Shown: positions 1 through 12,805 of the stretch, piece after piece
Numbering within the stretch: the first letter of the stretch is position 1
How the letters are laid out: each line of letters begins with the position of its first letter
Source of the DNA: Chamaecyparis obtusa
Taxonomy: Eukaryota; Streptophyta; Pinopsida; Cupressales; Cupressaceae
Assembly (NCBI GenBank): GCA_027943335.1
Contig: BSBK01006738.1
Location: 377,001-441,000 of the forward strand
Reading direction: 5' to 3'
DNA length: 64,000 nt
Notes under the pieces: model-generated
Databases searched by the model: none
What the model was told of the DNA's origin: nothing
The model's input: only the letters and a program-made list of their open reading frames with translations
Program-made: the position numbers and the translations under genes

Positions 1-700
1 AATCTTTGAGACCTCGGGGATGGCTCCCTATGGTCCAACCCTAGAATAGATTGACCAAGTTGACCTATTCTGGAATAGGTCGACCTAGGTCAACCTTTTC
101 CTCAGGGATTTTAAATCTCGGGGCCAATGTTGTCTCAGGGAATTAAATTATAAAATTAGGTGACCCCGTCGACTTTCTTTATTTTCCCACCTAAAAATAG
201 TATAAAAGGAAGCCTAGGAACCTCATTTTATCATCCATTATCATCTATGAACATCCATTAGAGATCCATAAATCACACGAGAAAGTTCAAGCATTTATCA
301 AGCATTCAAGATTCAAGGATCCTTTGTGAGCATTTCCTCTTCAAGATCTAGCATTTTGTTGGCCATCAAGGGAGGAGATTTACATTAAGGAATTCATAAT
401 ATTCTTCATTTATGCATTTTTACATCCATGGCTCCATGATGTGCTTTTGGTAGATCCATTGCATTTGTGGATATTTCCTACATCTGTCATTGTAAATTCA
501 ACATCTACAACATACAAGTGTTAAAAAATCCTTATTGACAAGGGTTTCTACAAGAAAGGTGAAAAATTACATTTGTCTTGTTTCCTTTACATATTTACAT
601 TTTAATTTCAAGGTTTATTCCTCAATCTAGGGCTTGACCAAGGAAATCACTCATCCACCCAAACCCCAAAACAAGCTTTTCTATGTGAAAGAGCATGATA
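1..700 (+). repeat. LTR-like fragment, family unknown
   Basis: A TATAAAAG box at 201-208 is followed by a run of short repeated words (catccatta, aagcattcaag). The same layout occurs around the TATA box of the gypsy LTR near 51707, where TATAAAAGGAG is followed by 'aagcattcaag' repeats. This suggests the promoter half of an LTR cut off by the window edge. Neither a partner LTR nor a primer-binding site could be placed, so the call rests on layout only. Confidence 0.35.
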
Positions 701-3700
701 TTAGAATTATAACCAAAGATCTGGAAACTACTTGCTGAGACATTTCCAAAGAAGTTAGGTAAAAAAATTTACAATGTCCCAGAAACATGGTGACTTCATG
801 GAAAATTTTATGGAACATGTTGCACCAAGTTGACCTGTACCTGGAGGTCTAAGAAAAATAGCAATTTATGGGTTTTCTATTGTGATCGTGAATCCGCAAT
901 CAGAAGTTCTGGCGTAGGTTCAAATCTGTAGTTTGCAAAGAAAAGGGACATATTCCTCTACACATTTCAAGGTAAGAACTCTATCGTTCATTTCATTTCT
1001 TACTCTAGACCTATTTTCATATCTTAATTGGGTTGATTGCATACACTTAGCATCTAGATCTATCTTACTTTTCTCATTAAATCAATTGGTTCAATTTCAC
1101 AATTGTATAGATACATCTTTAATCAAATCCTACATTGCATGAATTAAGGCTTACTTGCATACTTCCTTGATATAATTTGGGTTTATCATTGGCTTCCATT
1201 CATCTTCTTGGGTTTTGCTAATCTAACTTAGGTTATATTGAGAGTTATGTTTGGAAGCCCCTCTTTCTCTTGCATTTCAAATGTTTAGTGTTGGAATGGT
1301 TAATTAATGAATTCATCTCACATAGTTTATATTTTTAGATTCATTAGCATCCATTTCATACCTAAACAGGCCCTAGACTACCCATCCATCTTTCCCTACA
1401 TTATAGATTCTAACATGGATATCTAATTTTCTATCCAATGTTAAAGCTTGAAAGAAGCTAAGCATTTGGTCTTGTTACTTCTTGTAAGGAGCTTAGTATT
1501 GGTATCACTAGCTATTGTAGCTAAGTATTTACATTGTATGTAACTAGTTTTTTTTAACAAGCCATATTTGTAACTAATTGCATAGATGAGTCATATTTGT
1601 AACTTCTTCAATATATTAAATAAAATGTTAAATGTATTATCATTTTTGTGCATTGTTAATTATTTCTAAGGTTTAAAATTAGTAAATCTTACTTTTAAGG
1701 GTTATTAAAATATTAGTTTTACTATTTATTGTTTTATTATTGTATAATAGAAACTTTAGGTTTATTTTAACTATTTAGTATTATAGATTTTAAATTATTA
1801 ATTTAATATTTTTAAAGGTTTATTTAAAAATTTGCATGATGCTATTATTGATTTTCAAGTTTTATATCAGCCATGAAGGTAAATTAAAAGCTATGGTAAA
1901 TGGTGATAAAATTGTTTGTTTGTTTGAAACTAATTCTTTATGGCAGCAAGGTATTCATGACAAGATCTGTGTTGATGAAACACAAATGAAACAAGAGGGT
2001 AGGTATGAAGGAGAATCATAAATTGAATTACCCCAACCAACTGCATAGAATGAAATCAAGGAGTACATATGTCTTATGTGAAATGAAGAAAGAAAAACAA
2101 AAATGCAATCAAAATCAAAATCCTTCTTTTTATTTTTAGTTTATTATGCTTTCAATTTTATGTATCCTATGTTTTTTCTTTTGCATTTTGTATAATGTAA
2201 AATAAGAAAAACAAAAGTGATATGTTTGGTGAAGGTTGGAGAACAATTTTTTTATTTTAATGTATGCTCTACTTCTACACATCATGCAGTCTTAAAATTT
2301 AAAAGTGAAAGAAAAGAAAATGTGTCTTGAGCCTTTGCATCAAATATATGTACTATATTTAAAATATTAAATCATAAATTTTATGTGTCATTATGAATTC
2401 TCATAGTAAGAGTGCAATCAAGTGAACGCGAAGCTAAACATTACAATAAATATAAGTATCAAAGTCTAGATGTTGGTTGAGGACTAAAAATGCTAATTCT
2501 ATTAAGAGTGCTCTTTTTAATTGTCCTTCCAAGTCATAAGAAATTTTTCTAAGGGTATATTCAATAAGAAGGCCCCTTAAAAACAAGTTCTTATTAAATA
2601 AAATCAAATAAACCTAACACTTCAAGGGGAGACTAAGCTATAGAAATGATACTTTTGTGGTTTTAAATTACAAGGCAACATTACAAGAATTAATGCACCT
2701 CCTTCACATCCCACAAAAATGACTTGGCTCATGTCATAAGTTGTCAATTAAACAAAGAGAAGGGATATACGGATTATTAGATAGTGATGAAAAGAATTTC
2801 ACATCACATGTTACTATGGCACTAAAGGTTGATAGATCTTCTTGATGACCATAAGTTCCTCTTTTTCACAAGTCTAGTAAGGCCTGAGATGAAACATAAG
2901 ATGACAATTCTCTAATCCTAGTAGCAAAGGTTCAAGGTTTAGATGAAATATTATGTAAATGATGCTATTAAAAAAAATCATTGTCAATTATATTTATTTC
3001 ATTCCATGTTACTCACTCTCATTATATAGAGCTTGTTACCAAATTAATAAAATTAGGGCCTTCATGTACACCACCAAGGAAAACAAATATAAGGAAGAGA
3101 TTGAAGGAAGTAGTAAGAAGTGACTTCTAGGTTTGATGTAAAATACATTCTCTTAACCGTAACTCCAATTTTCATTCATCAAATATGAGTGTATGAGTGC
3201 ATTAATGGTGTGCTTGGCCAAATGATGGTCATTTTACAAGTGATAAAATCTACATTGTAATTTTTTATTGAAAGAATTCAATCTATTAGTCAACAAATAT
3301 TTTTTAAAAAATTAAAAAATAAGAAAAAAAAAACCCTACATGTTCTTGAACATGGTTTACCTATGCATTAAACCTAAAGATGTATTTTCAAAGGCCTAGA
3401 AAATTTTCCCCTATGGTGATTCTGAATGTGTAATAAGAAGAGATCTGAATCCAACAATAAAGAACGATTAATACATAGTAAAAATAACGAGTATATACTC
3501 AGAGAATCTTTTCAGCCAGCTACTCTCCTATAAAATTATTTACAATATTAGTGGTGTCCATATTTGCCTCATTTATCAATCCAAACAGAAGGCAAAATAT
3601 TACAAGGACTAAAAATAGTAGCTCTTTTGGAGACTTTGATGAAGCACCTTCACTAATTATCACCCCAAAAACTCTAAATTGAACTCATCAATAGATCTCT

Positions 3701-4505
3701 TGGGTATCAAACTTGTAAAAAATTTGTAGCAGAAAAAATGTAGATATTTTCATCCTCCATCCAAAGTAAGATAACTCTCCTCTCAATGTCCACATCTCCT
3801 CTAAGAGTGTCAAAATATTTCCTCCAATGTAATGAGAATCAAATCTTATTTTTCATGTATGAAGCCACCATTATAGATCATTGCCCCTCTGATCACAAAT
3901 TATATAAGTTGTTTACCACTACCACATAAAAATTGATGTTGGCTTTAGTCATTTTGGCACAAGTTTTTTTGTCACTAAATCAATTTAAGAAACCTTGTCA
4001 CTAGTGATTGACAAGAGGTTGTTACTTGTCATCCAACCTCCACTAGACCTTTTACTTAGCAAATTTGACTTTGAAGCTCAATTCCTAAAATTCCCCACCT
4101 CAAATCAAATGCCATGTACAAACAATTACAATTGAAACTACTTTTTTTTAATAAATTTTTAACACTTAGAATTTTGATAAACATACTATTAGTGACATGA
4201 AAATTAACAACTCTTATAAAATAGATCATATTCTAAAATGATATGACTTGACTTGATATAAAGTATCTCTATAAAAACTCACAAGACATCTTGAAACTTA
4301 AACTAAATAATACAAAATCACTAATTTAAACTCCTCAACTCAATACTAATTGACTTAATTACATAGCACAAATTCACACCTAAGCCTAATACATAAACTC
4401 TTGACATTTGGAACAAGACAAAGTATTTGATCAATGGCCCTACAACCATTTAAACTTCGAACACTCTATTCATCCAAATTGTATAATAGTGATTCCTATG
4501 TCATC
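701..4505. other. AT-rich DNA without recognisable genes
   Basis: Reading frames here are short (the longest about 70 codons) and show no domain, motif or codon pattern I recognise. The stretch ends at the target site of the LARD element, so 4505 was once joined to 17066. It may contain old LTR-element remnants, but none has definable ends. Confidence 0.5.
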
Positions 4506-4568
4506 TATTAGAAGAATAATCTTTACTTGTATTTATTATTTGTAATTAGGATATTCCTATGGAATCCG
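4506..4568 (+). repeat. LARD 5' LTR, first part
   Basis: Matches the start of the 3' LTR at 16564 (AGAATAATCTTTA, then TTCCTATGGAATCC), with a small length difference in the AT-rich part. It is interrupted after ...GGAATCCG by the copia LTR. Confidence 0.88.
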
Positions 4569-6065
4569 TGTTGGACTACAACTGATTTGGAATCTGATTG
4601 AAGAATCTATGATTAAAGATCACTGAGGAGTTGCTGATTAGATATGTAATATGATTAAATCAGTATTATGTTGTCATTGATGTCAACTAGCTTGACAACA
4701 ATTATCTTGTAAGTTACTACACCGAGACATCTGAAGAAAACTGGAAAAGAAATGAAGAACAAAGAAATCTACATGAGGAAAGATGTACATGATAGATGAG
4801 GATAAGGAACACATTGAGTAACTTTTTGATGAGTCTATGCCTTGATGATATTGAATTCATTATGTTGCATTCATCTATAATGAAGTATAGACCTGAAAGA
4901 CACAAAGAAGTGTTGTCGGTAAATGAAGCATTTCTAGTATACACCGACAGAGTGTAGTGTATACCGACTGTAGTATAAATTGAGCAGTGTTCACTGATGC
5001 ATTCTTTGTTAACCGAGTGAAACAGAATGAATTAAATGATTAGCTTAGCTAATAAGATTGATGAGCTGGCAAGAGTATAACATTGAGGTAACAGATAATG
5101 TTTGTTACAAAGATCGACGGTTGACAAAATTCAGGGAAGATCTAACAAAGAAGATTGAAACCTGTTATTGACACAAGTACCGAGAAAGTTTTAAATGGGA
5201 AAATCTATGAATGTGATTAACTGGAAAAATTTAATGGTGGAGAAGAAAATGATTTACTCATCTATATAAGAGAACAGAATTGATTTAAGAAGGAGAAGGA
5301 AGAAGAAGAAGCTGCAGGATTATCGCGTGAATAAGGTTTCATGCATTCTGATCATACTAGTTAGTGAGAACTGAGCTACAGAGAAATTACTGAGAAATTA
5401 CCGAGCTACAGAAAGTAGTTACCGACAAATAGTAAGTTGATATAGTATTGAATCTGAAGTGAATTATTGATCAGAAGGATTTGTATGGACTAAATATTGA
5501 CCTGTAATCTACAATTGAAGTTGTATTAAGGTAGGTCATTTTACTGTTACATATTTAACCATTGTATACAGTCTAAATCTCTTAACCGAGTGGACTCTGA
5601 AAGTCTTATGATGTATCATTCATAGAATGAACATTGTTATCCTGTCAACCCCATAGTGAATGCTGGTTGGATGATAACTTCTATTCTAAAATCCTCTAAC
5701 AAGGTCACACTTGACAGTGTGTTTGTAACCTTTAACAGGGTTGGGTATTAACCGACCTCACTTTAGAAGAGTGAACAATTTTGGGTTGCTGGTCCCAGGT
5801 GGTTTTTCCCTTTATAGGGTTTCCATGTTAAATCTCTTGTGTTATGTGTTGATTGTGATATTTTTTTGTTATCATACTTTGCATGTTACATGTTAGATTT
5901 GATCGGTAATCTGTTTTAACATTAGACTAGTAATCGGTAAAAGCACAGACAGTGAGAGTTATTATTGCTTACCGATGAGCAGAAATTGAAGAAATTGTTT
6001 TGAATTATACATTTTGTTTTGGGACACTGGATAACTAATTCACCCCCCTCTCATTTATTCTAACA
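4569..6065 (+). repeat. Copia 5' LTR
   Basis: 1497 bp, starting TGTTGGACTACAAC and ending TTCTAACA. A TATATAAG box at 5263-5270 is the likely transcription start region. The sequence is rich in the words 'accgag' and 'accgac'. It pairs with 10863-12348. Confidence 0.95.
5263..5270 (+). promoter_or_regulatory. TATA box of copia 5' LTR
   Basis: TATATAAG, repeated at the matching place in the 3' LTR (11557-11564). Position about 700 bp into the LTR suits a U3/R boundary just downstream. Confidence 0.6.
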
Positions 6066-6067
6066 AT

Positions 6068-6080
6068 TGGTATCAGAGTT
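6068..6080 (+). other. Copia primer-binding site (initiator tRNA-Met type)
   Basis: TGGTATCAGAGTT begins two bases after the LTR end (CA at 6064-6065). It is the standard plant copia primer site, complementary to the 3' end of initiator tRNA-Met. Confidence 0.88.
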
Positions 6081-6128
6081 GTGTTGCTTGGAACAGGGTT
6101 TTAAGGACTTAAGCATAAAGGTCTCAAG

Positions 6129-7324
6129 ATGTATAAGAGGGAAGTACCAAAACTGAATAAAGAGAACTTCCTAGTATGGCAAAGCAGAATGAAGCTGCAC
6201 ATATCTGGAATTGGGAACTTAGCACTACATCTGATGCAAAATGGCTACATGAAACCACCCACTAGTCCCCTAACTATTGATCAACTAAAGGATAAGCGTG
6301 AACATAATGTTACTATGATGGAACTTGTTGCTGCCTATACCGATGCTGAATTTGAAGATATCAAGACATGCACAACTGCCAAAGGAATGTGGGATAAATT
6401 AGCACAAATCTACAGTGGAGATATGAATGTCAAAAGAGCCCAAGTTGAAAGTCTGAGAGGCAGATTTGATGATATGAGAATGAAAGAAGGTGAGAATATT
6501 GTCCAATATTGAAATAGACTAAAAGAGGTAGTACATGCTATTAGAGCATTTGATGGAGTTATTGATGATGAAATAGTGATAAGCAAGATTCTCAGAACTT
6601 TGCTACCAGTTTATGCAATCAAGATTCCTACAATTCATGAAACAAGAGCTACATCCAACCTCACTCTTGACACTTTGATTGGTAAACTTACAACTTTTGA
6701 ATTAAATAATTTTGATAATAGTGTTGTTCCTTCTGTTGAATCCACTTTCATGTCTTCTCTGAAGATTGGAAAGTCTAGTAGGAATAGTAATAATTGTGAT
6801 AGTGATGACAATACCGATGATGAACTTGATGAGCTTGAAGCACTTATGGCCAGAAGATTGCCTAAAGGAAAAGGAAGGTATAAAGGCAAGCTACCTTTAG
6901 CATGCTTTAATTGTAAAGAAGTCGATCACATCACTGCTAGATGTCCACAGACGAAAGATGATGATAGATCCAAAGACCGATCTAATGGAAGCTATGGGAG
7001 AAGAGTCAACAGAGGTTACTGACACAACAACAGAGTCAACCGAGACAAAAAAGGCAAAAAGGTATGTTACATAGCCAAAGATATTGAAACTAAATCTAAT
7101 TCTGATGATGATATAGAAGTTGTATTTGTTGCTATGAAAGATGACTCAGAAGAGGAAGAGAAACATGAAGAGACAACACTGATCTCTAAAGTAAGCAAAA
7201 ATGATACATGGATCATAAACAGTGGCTGCACACATCATATGACCAGTGATGGAGAGAAGTTTGATCATTTTGTTGAATATAATGGAGGATCTGTGAGATG
7301 GGAAATGATGCACCTTGTATGGTA
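6129..7324 (+). pseudogene. Copia gag and protease region, broken
   Basis: Gag would form the virus-like particle and bind element RNA; the protease would cut the polyprotein. The frame opens at ATG 6129 with a gag N-terminus (NFLVWQSRMKLH). It runs past stops at 6510 and 7020 (both TGA, most simply from TGG) into an Arg/Lys-rich zinc knuckle C-x2-C-x4-H-x4-C (6902-6943, CFNCKEVDHITARC). The protease follows with WIINSGCTHHM at about 7209. The expected catalytic Asp of the D-S-G motif is Asn here (AAC at 7218), so the protease would be inactive even with the stops repaired. The frame is lost near 7298, where reading jumps to the pol frame. Confidence 0.9.
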
Positions 7325-10312
7325 AGAGGTAAAGGCTCACTGATGATCAATGATAGATTACAATGTGAAAATGCATATTGGGTAGATGGACTAAACTATA
7401 ATCTGATAAGTGTGGCTCAGCTGAACAATTCAAGCCACCGACTAGCTTTTGAGAGCAAAAAGGTGAAGATTTATGATGATGGAGGAAGACTTGTCAGAAC
7501 TAGTACACAATCTAGAGGTAATCTATTCTATCTTGATATAGATCAATCTTCTTGTTTGCTAATAAAGGATGAAGATGCTTGGTTGTGGCACCGAAGGTTA
7601 TGCCATGTGAACTTTGACAATATGATCAAGATTAGTAGAAAGAAAAGAGTTAGAGGATTTCCTAACTTGACAAAACCTGATCATGCCATGTGCAATGAAT
7701 GTCAAAGAGGTAAGATGACTAAGTCTAGTTTTAAAAGCAAAGACTACTCAACAAAGAAGATACTTGAGTTGGTTCATACTGATCTGTGTGGTCCTATGAG
7801 AACTCAGAGTTATTATGGTGATAGATATTTTATTCTTTTTGTTGATGATTATACTAGACTGATGACTATTATGTTCTTGAAAGAGAAATTTGAAGCATTC
7901 AAAATGTTTAAGTGGTATAAAGCTAAGCTAGAGAAAGAAACTGGAAAAGAAATAAAATGCTTAAGATCTGATAGAGGAGGTGAATTTATCTCTGATGAAT
8001 TTACTAACTTTTGCAATGAGCATGGAATCAAGAGGTGGGTATCTGCACCGAGAACACCTCAGCAAAATGGCATTGCTGAAAGAAGGAATAGGTCTATAAT
8101 TGACTGTGCTAGAACACTGATGATACAAAAGAATGTTGCTCAAACATATTGGAGGGAAGCTATCAGCACAGCTATATATGTTCTTAACTGAGTACAACTA
8201 AAGAAGGACTCCAACTAAACACCTTATGAACTATGGTTTGGACACAAACCTACTGTAAGTTATTTCATAATTTTTGGAAGTAAATGCTTTATCTTGAAAG
8301 ATGAGAGAAATGGAAAATTTAATTCTAAAGGAGATGAAGGAATATTTCTTGGATATTCCACTACAAGTAAAGCATACAAATGTTTGAATAAGGCTACAAA
8401 TAAGATTGTTGAAACTACTAATGTTTGTGTTGATGAGTTTGATGACAAGTACATAGAGGAAAGTACAAAGGAACTGGAAGATTACGGTAGATTCACTTAC
8501 ATTGAACATCGAGAGTATATACCGACACTGCAAGCTGTAACAAACCGTCAATAGGGAAATAATGCAGTACAATAGGCACCACAAACCGATGAACATGAAG
8601 AAGCTACCAAGCAAAGAAATGACCCTGAGTAGGATGAACAAGAAAGGAGAAATCAAGTCTTGGCTAGTTATGTCAGAAGACATCATCCTGAAACACAAAT
8701 CATTGGAGACAGACATGCTGGAATGCAAACCAGAAGCAAAACAAGACAAGGTACATGTCTAATTTGTGAGTTTGAACCTAAAACTGTCAAAGTTGCATTA
8801 GAGAATGAAGAATGGGTTAATGCAATGAAAGAGGAAATAGAACAAATAGAAAAGAACAAAACTTGGTCCTTAGTACCCCAACCAAAAGATAAGAATGTTA
8901 TCGGTACTAAGTGGATATACAGGAATAAATTGAATGAAAATGGTGAAGTCACAAGAAATAAAACTAGATTAGTATGGAAGGGATATGCACATGAAGAAGG
9001 CATTGACTATGGTGAGACATTTTCACCTGTTGCTAGATTAGAAGGAGTTAGAATGCTACTTGCATATGTTGCACATAAGAAATTCAAAGTCTATCAAATG
9101 GATGTGAAGTCAGCATTTTTGAATGGTATACTTGAAGAAGAAGTCTACATTGAACAACCTGAAGGATTTGTTGATCCTGACAATAAAGACATGGTATGTA
9201 GATTACATAAATCTTTATAAGGACTAAAGCAAGCACCGAGAGCATGGTATGAAAGACTGCATACTTATTTGTTAAGTATTGGATTTGTAAGAACAAGTGA
9301 AAACAACAATTTGTATGTGAAAGGTGATACTGATGATACTATTATCATTGCTGAAATATTTATTGATGATATTATCTTTGGTGGCTCAGATCTTGTCTGC
9401 AAGGAATTTGCTAATGAAATGCAAAAGGAATTTGAAATGTCTATGTTCGGAGAGATTAAGTTCTTTCTTGGACTACAAGTGATTCAGCAAAGTGATGGCA
9501 TATTCATCACACAATCTAAATACATAAAGGAAGTACTTAAGACATTTGGCATGGAAGATGTTAAACCTGTGGGAACACCAATGGCTACTAGATGAAAATT
9601 GACAAAGGAGGATGAAACTACTGATGTAAATTAGACACTTTACCAATCCATGATTGGTAAGTTAATGTACATAGTTCACAGTAGGCCAGATATGGCACAT
9701 GATGTGGGAATTTTTGCAAGATTTTTTGCTAATCCTAGAGAATCACACATGATAGCTACAAAAAGGATCTTAAGATACTTGAAGAAAATAGCGAAATAGG
9801 GATTATGGTATTCTAAGGAAGGGAAGTTTGAACTGAAAGTTTACACCGATGTTGATTGGGCTGGAAATGTGGATGATAGAAAAAGCACCACTGGAGGAGC
9901 ATTTTTCTTTGGCGAAAGACTTGTAACCTAGACAAGTAAAAAGTAGGCTTGTATTTCTCAATCTACAGCTAAAGCAGAGTATGTTGTTGCTACTACTAAC
10001 TATTCAAACATTGCATATATCAAACAAGTATTGGAAGGAATGAATGAGGTAATCACTGACCCGGTGATTATATATTGTGACAACACTAGTGCTATTAATA
10101 TTTCAAAGAATCCTATGATGCACTCTAAAACAAAGCATATATCTATTAAATATCATTACTTAAGAGAACAAGTGCAAGAGAAGCAAGTAAAGTTAGAATT
10201 TGTTACATCTAAAGAACAACTTGCTGATATTTTTACAAAGCCTCTACCGAAGGACACATTTGAATACTTGAGGACTAGACTTGGGGTCTGTCCCTTGTCT
10301 ATCGGTCACTAA
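7298..10312 (+). pseudogene. Copia pol: integrase, reverse transcriptase, RNase H, broken
   Basis: One frame carries, in order: the pre-integrase zinc motif (LWHRRLCHVNF, about 7580); the integrase core with its Asp-Asp-Glu set (HTDLCGP, SDRGGEF, NGIAERRN); the integrase tail (TPYELWFGHKP, 8219); RT beginning with GTKWIYRNK (about 8911); the RT active site FIDDIIFG (9361); and RNase H (DWAGNVDDRKSTTGG, about 9860; TKHISIKYHYLRE, 10132). It ends with ADIFTKPLPKD and TAA at 10310. Internal stops are TGA 8189 and 9593, TAA 8216 and 9218, and TAG 8552, 8573, 8630, 9632, 9797, 9929 and 9944. The integrase and RT catalytic residues seen are intact, so decay is by stops. Lineage within copia not assigned. 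Confidence 0.93.
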
Positions 10313-10533
10313 GGTGATTTGGATGTTGCATCAGCCTACTTTTATCAGAAGATCATTCATGTTGATGCAGCATAGTTCACACTTTGAATCTTGTTCAATG
10401 TTGTGATTAAGTTTGAGCACTTGAACCGATGAGATATCAGTATACAAAGATACAGAGGAAGTATTAAACACCACAATGAGTTACTTGGCTACTACAGAGC
10501 TGATTGTTTATTTGTTTCTTTGGCATTGTTGTC

Positions 10534-10862
10534 AAAGGGAGAGATGAACAATATGAAAGGAATGTACAACAATGAAAGGGAGAGATGAACAATATGAAAA
10601 AGGTTGAAAGGTTTGAAAATACAAGCACCAACGAGAACTATCTAAGGGAGAGACAATCTGAATGGAACAGGAGAACTGAAAAGATCACAACTACAGAAAG
10701 GTAAAGGTATACTATTTAATGTTGGTTTAGTAACGTAGTGATTAAACATATTAAGTCTATTTGACTTACAGCATTTTTTCAAAAAGTTGTAGAATGTATG
10801 TTTGGTATGTGTATGGTACATTTCATATTATTTGAGTTGCCATCAATGCCAAAGGGAGAGAT
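10534..10862 (+). promoter_or_regulatory. Copia polypurine tract with upstream copies
   Basis: The tract AAAGGGAGAGAT at 10851-10862 touches the 3' LTR and is the expected plus-strand primer. The same 12-mer occurs at 10534 and 10575, inside a roughly 41-bp tandem duplication, and a near copy (AAGGGAGAGA) at 10644. Confidence 0.75.
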
Positions 10863-12348
10863 TGTTGGACTACAACTGATTTGGAATTTGATTGAAGAAT
10901 CTGTGATTAAAGATCACTGAGGAGTTGCTGATTAGATATGTAATATGATTAAATCAGTATTATGTTGTTATTGATGTCAACTAGCTTGACAACACTTATC
11001 TTGTAAGTTACTACATCGAGACATCTGAAGAAAAGTGGAAAAGAAATGAAGAATAGATAAATCTACATGAGGAAAGATGTACATGACAGATGAGGTTAAG
11101 GAACACATTGAGTAACTTGTTGATGATTCTATGACTTGATGATATTGACTTCATTATGTTGCATTCATCTATAATGAAGTATAGAGCTGAAAGACACAAA
11201 GCAGTGTTGTCGTTAAATGAAGCATTTCTAGTATACACCAACGGAGTGTAGTGTATACCAACCGCAGTATAAACCAAGCAGTGTTCACTGACGCATTCTT
11301 TGTTAACCAAGCGGAACAGAATGAATTAAATGATTAGCTTAGCTGATAAGATTGATGAGCTGGAAAGAGTATAACATTGAGGTAACAGATAATGTTTGTT
11401 ACAAAGATCGATGACTAACAAAATTCAGGGAAGATCTAACAGAGAAGATTGAAACCTGTTATTGACACAAGTACCGAGAAAGTTTTAAATGGAAAAATTT
11501 ATGAATGTGATTAAGCAAAAAAATTTGATGGTGGAGAAGAAAATGATTTACTTGTCTATATAAGAGAACATAATTGATTTAAGAAAGAGAAGGAAGAAGA
11601 AGAAGCTGCAGGATTATCCCGTGAATAAGGTTTCATGCATTCTGATCATACTGGTTAGTGAGAACCAAGCTGCAGAGCAATTACCGAGCTACAGAGAGCA
11701 GTTACCGATGAACAGTAAGTTGATACAGTATTGAATCTGAAGTGAATTATTGATCAGAAGGATTTGTATGGACTAAATATTGATCTGTAATCTACAATTG
11801 AACTTTTATTAAGGTAGGTCTTTTTACTGTTACATATTTAACCATTGTATACAGTCTAAATCTCTTAATCGAGTGGACTTTGAAAGTCTTATGATGTATC
11901 ATTCATAGAATGAACATTGTTATCCTGTCAACCCCATAGTGAATGCTGGTTGGACGATAACTTCTATTCTAAAATCCTCTAACAAGGTCACACCTGACAG
12001 TGTGTTTGTAACCTTTAACAGGGTTGGGTCTTAACCGACCTCACTTCAGAAGAGTGAACAATTTTGGGTTGCCGGTCCCAGGTGGTTTTTCCCTTTACAG
12101 GGTTTCCATGTTGAATCTCTTGTGTTATGTGTTGATTGTGATATTTGTTTTTTATCATACTTTGCATGTTACATGTTAGATTTGATCGGTAATCTGTTTT
12201 AACATTAGACTGGTAATCGGTAAAAGCATAGACAGTGAGAGTTATTATTGATTATCAACGAGTAGAAATTGAAGAAATTGTTTTGAATTATACATTTTGT
12301 TTTGGGACACTGGATAACTGATTCACCCCCATCTTAGTTATTCTAACA
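10863..12348 (+). repeat. Copia 3' LTR
   Basis: 1486 bp, TGTTGGACTACAAC to TTCTAACA, directly after the polypurine tract. Differences from the 5' LTR are mostly single-base changes. Confidence 0.95.
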
Positions 12349-12568
12349 ATCTGTACATGTAATTTTTCCTCTAGTCCAAGTGGGAGGACAGCTCATTTTA
12401 TGTAATTTCTCTTTTTAGTTTATCCTCCTTAAGAAGATTGAGACACTTGGCACACACCTATTATGAATGGTGGCATTCATAGACTTGGGAGTTACATAGT
12501 AACTCCTCTCCTCGTCTCTATTTAAGAGATGATCCTCTCTCATTTCTAGTGGTGAAAGTATTGTAATG

Positions 12569-12627
<59 letters not shown>

Positions 12628-12805
12628 CCTCATTCATAATATCACAAGGGGTTTTTATTTTCTTCTCCCCTTTCAAAATCTTCTTGTCTCCTTGCCTTCT
12701 CTTTTAGGTGCTTTCTCCTAGTTCATGTTTTTCTCATGGTAACATCTTCTTTATCTAGCTCTCTTGGATTACTTTTCTTTCCTTGCTTTTGTTATTTTAT
12801 TTACA
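12349..12805 (+). repeat. LARD 5' LTR, second part
   Basis: Continues the LTR broken at 4568 and matches 16608-17065 almost throughout, with the shared words CCTCTAGTCCAAGTGGGAGGA and CATGTTTTTCTCATGG. It ends TTTACA at 12805, directly before the primer site. Confidence 0.9.
12573..12625 (+). repeat. (TC)n microsatellite in LARD 5' LTR
   Basis: About 26 TC units. The same array is in the 3' LTR (16826-16877), so it belonged to the element before insertion. Read backwards it gives a false Arg-Glu repeat protein. Confidence 0.97.

Larger units (their letters stand above)
4569..12348 (+). mobile_element. Ty1/copia LTR retrotransposon, full length but decayed
   Basis: Complete layout: 5' LTR 4569-6065, primer site at 6068, gag-protease 6129-7324, integrase-RT-RNase H 7298-10312, polypurine tract 10851-10862, 3' LTR 10863-12348. 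Gene order (integrase before RT) defines the copia superfamily. The insertion lies inside the 5' LTR of the LARD element. The flanks are ATCCG (4564-4568) and ATCTG (12349-12353), a target duplication with one change; the uninterrupted LTR at 16564 reads GGAATCCCTACATG at this point. Over the first 145 bases the two LTRs differ at about 4 positions, so the copy is not recent. The frame has 13 internal stops and one frameshift. Confidence 0.95.

Noticed and set aside
1836..2021. 61-codon frame as a small gene
   Set aside because: No conserved motif or supporting signal, and expected by chance in this length of AT-rich DNA.
12415..12633. Minus-strand frame with Arg-Glu repeat
   Set aside because: Translation of the (TC)n microsatellite in the LARD LTR.
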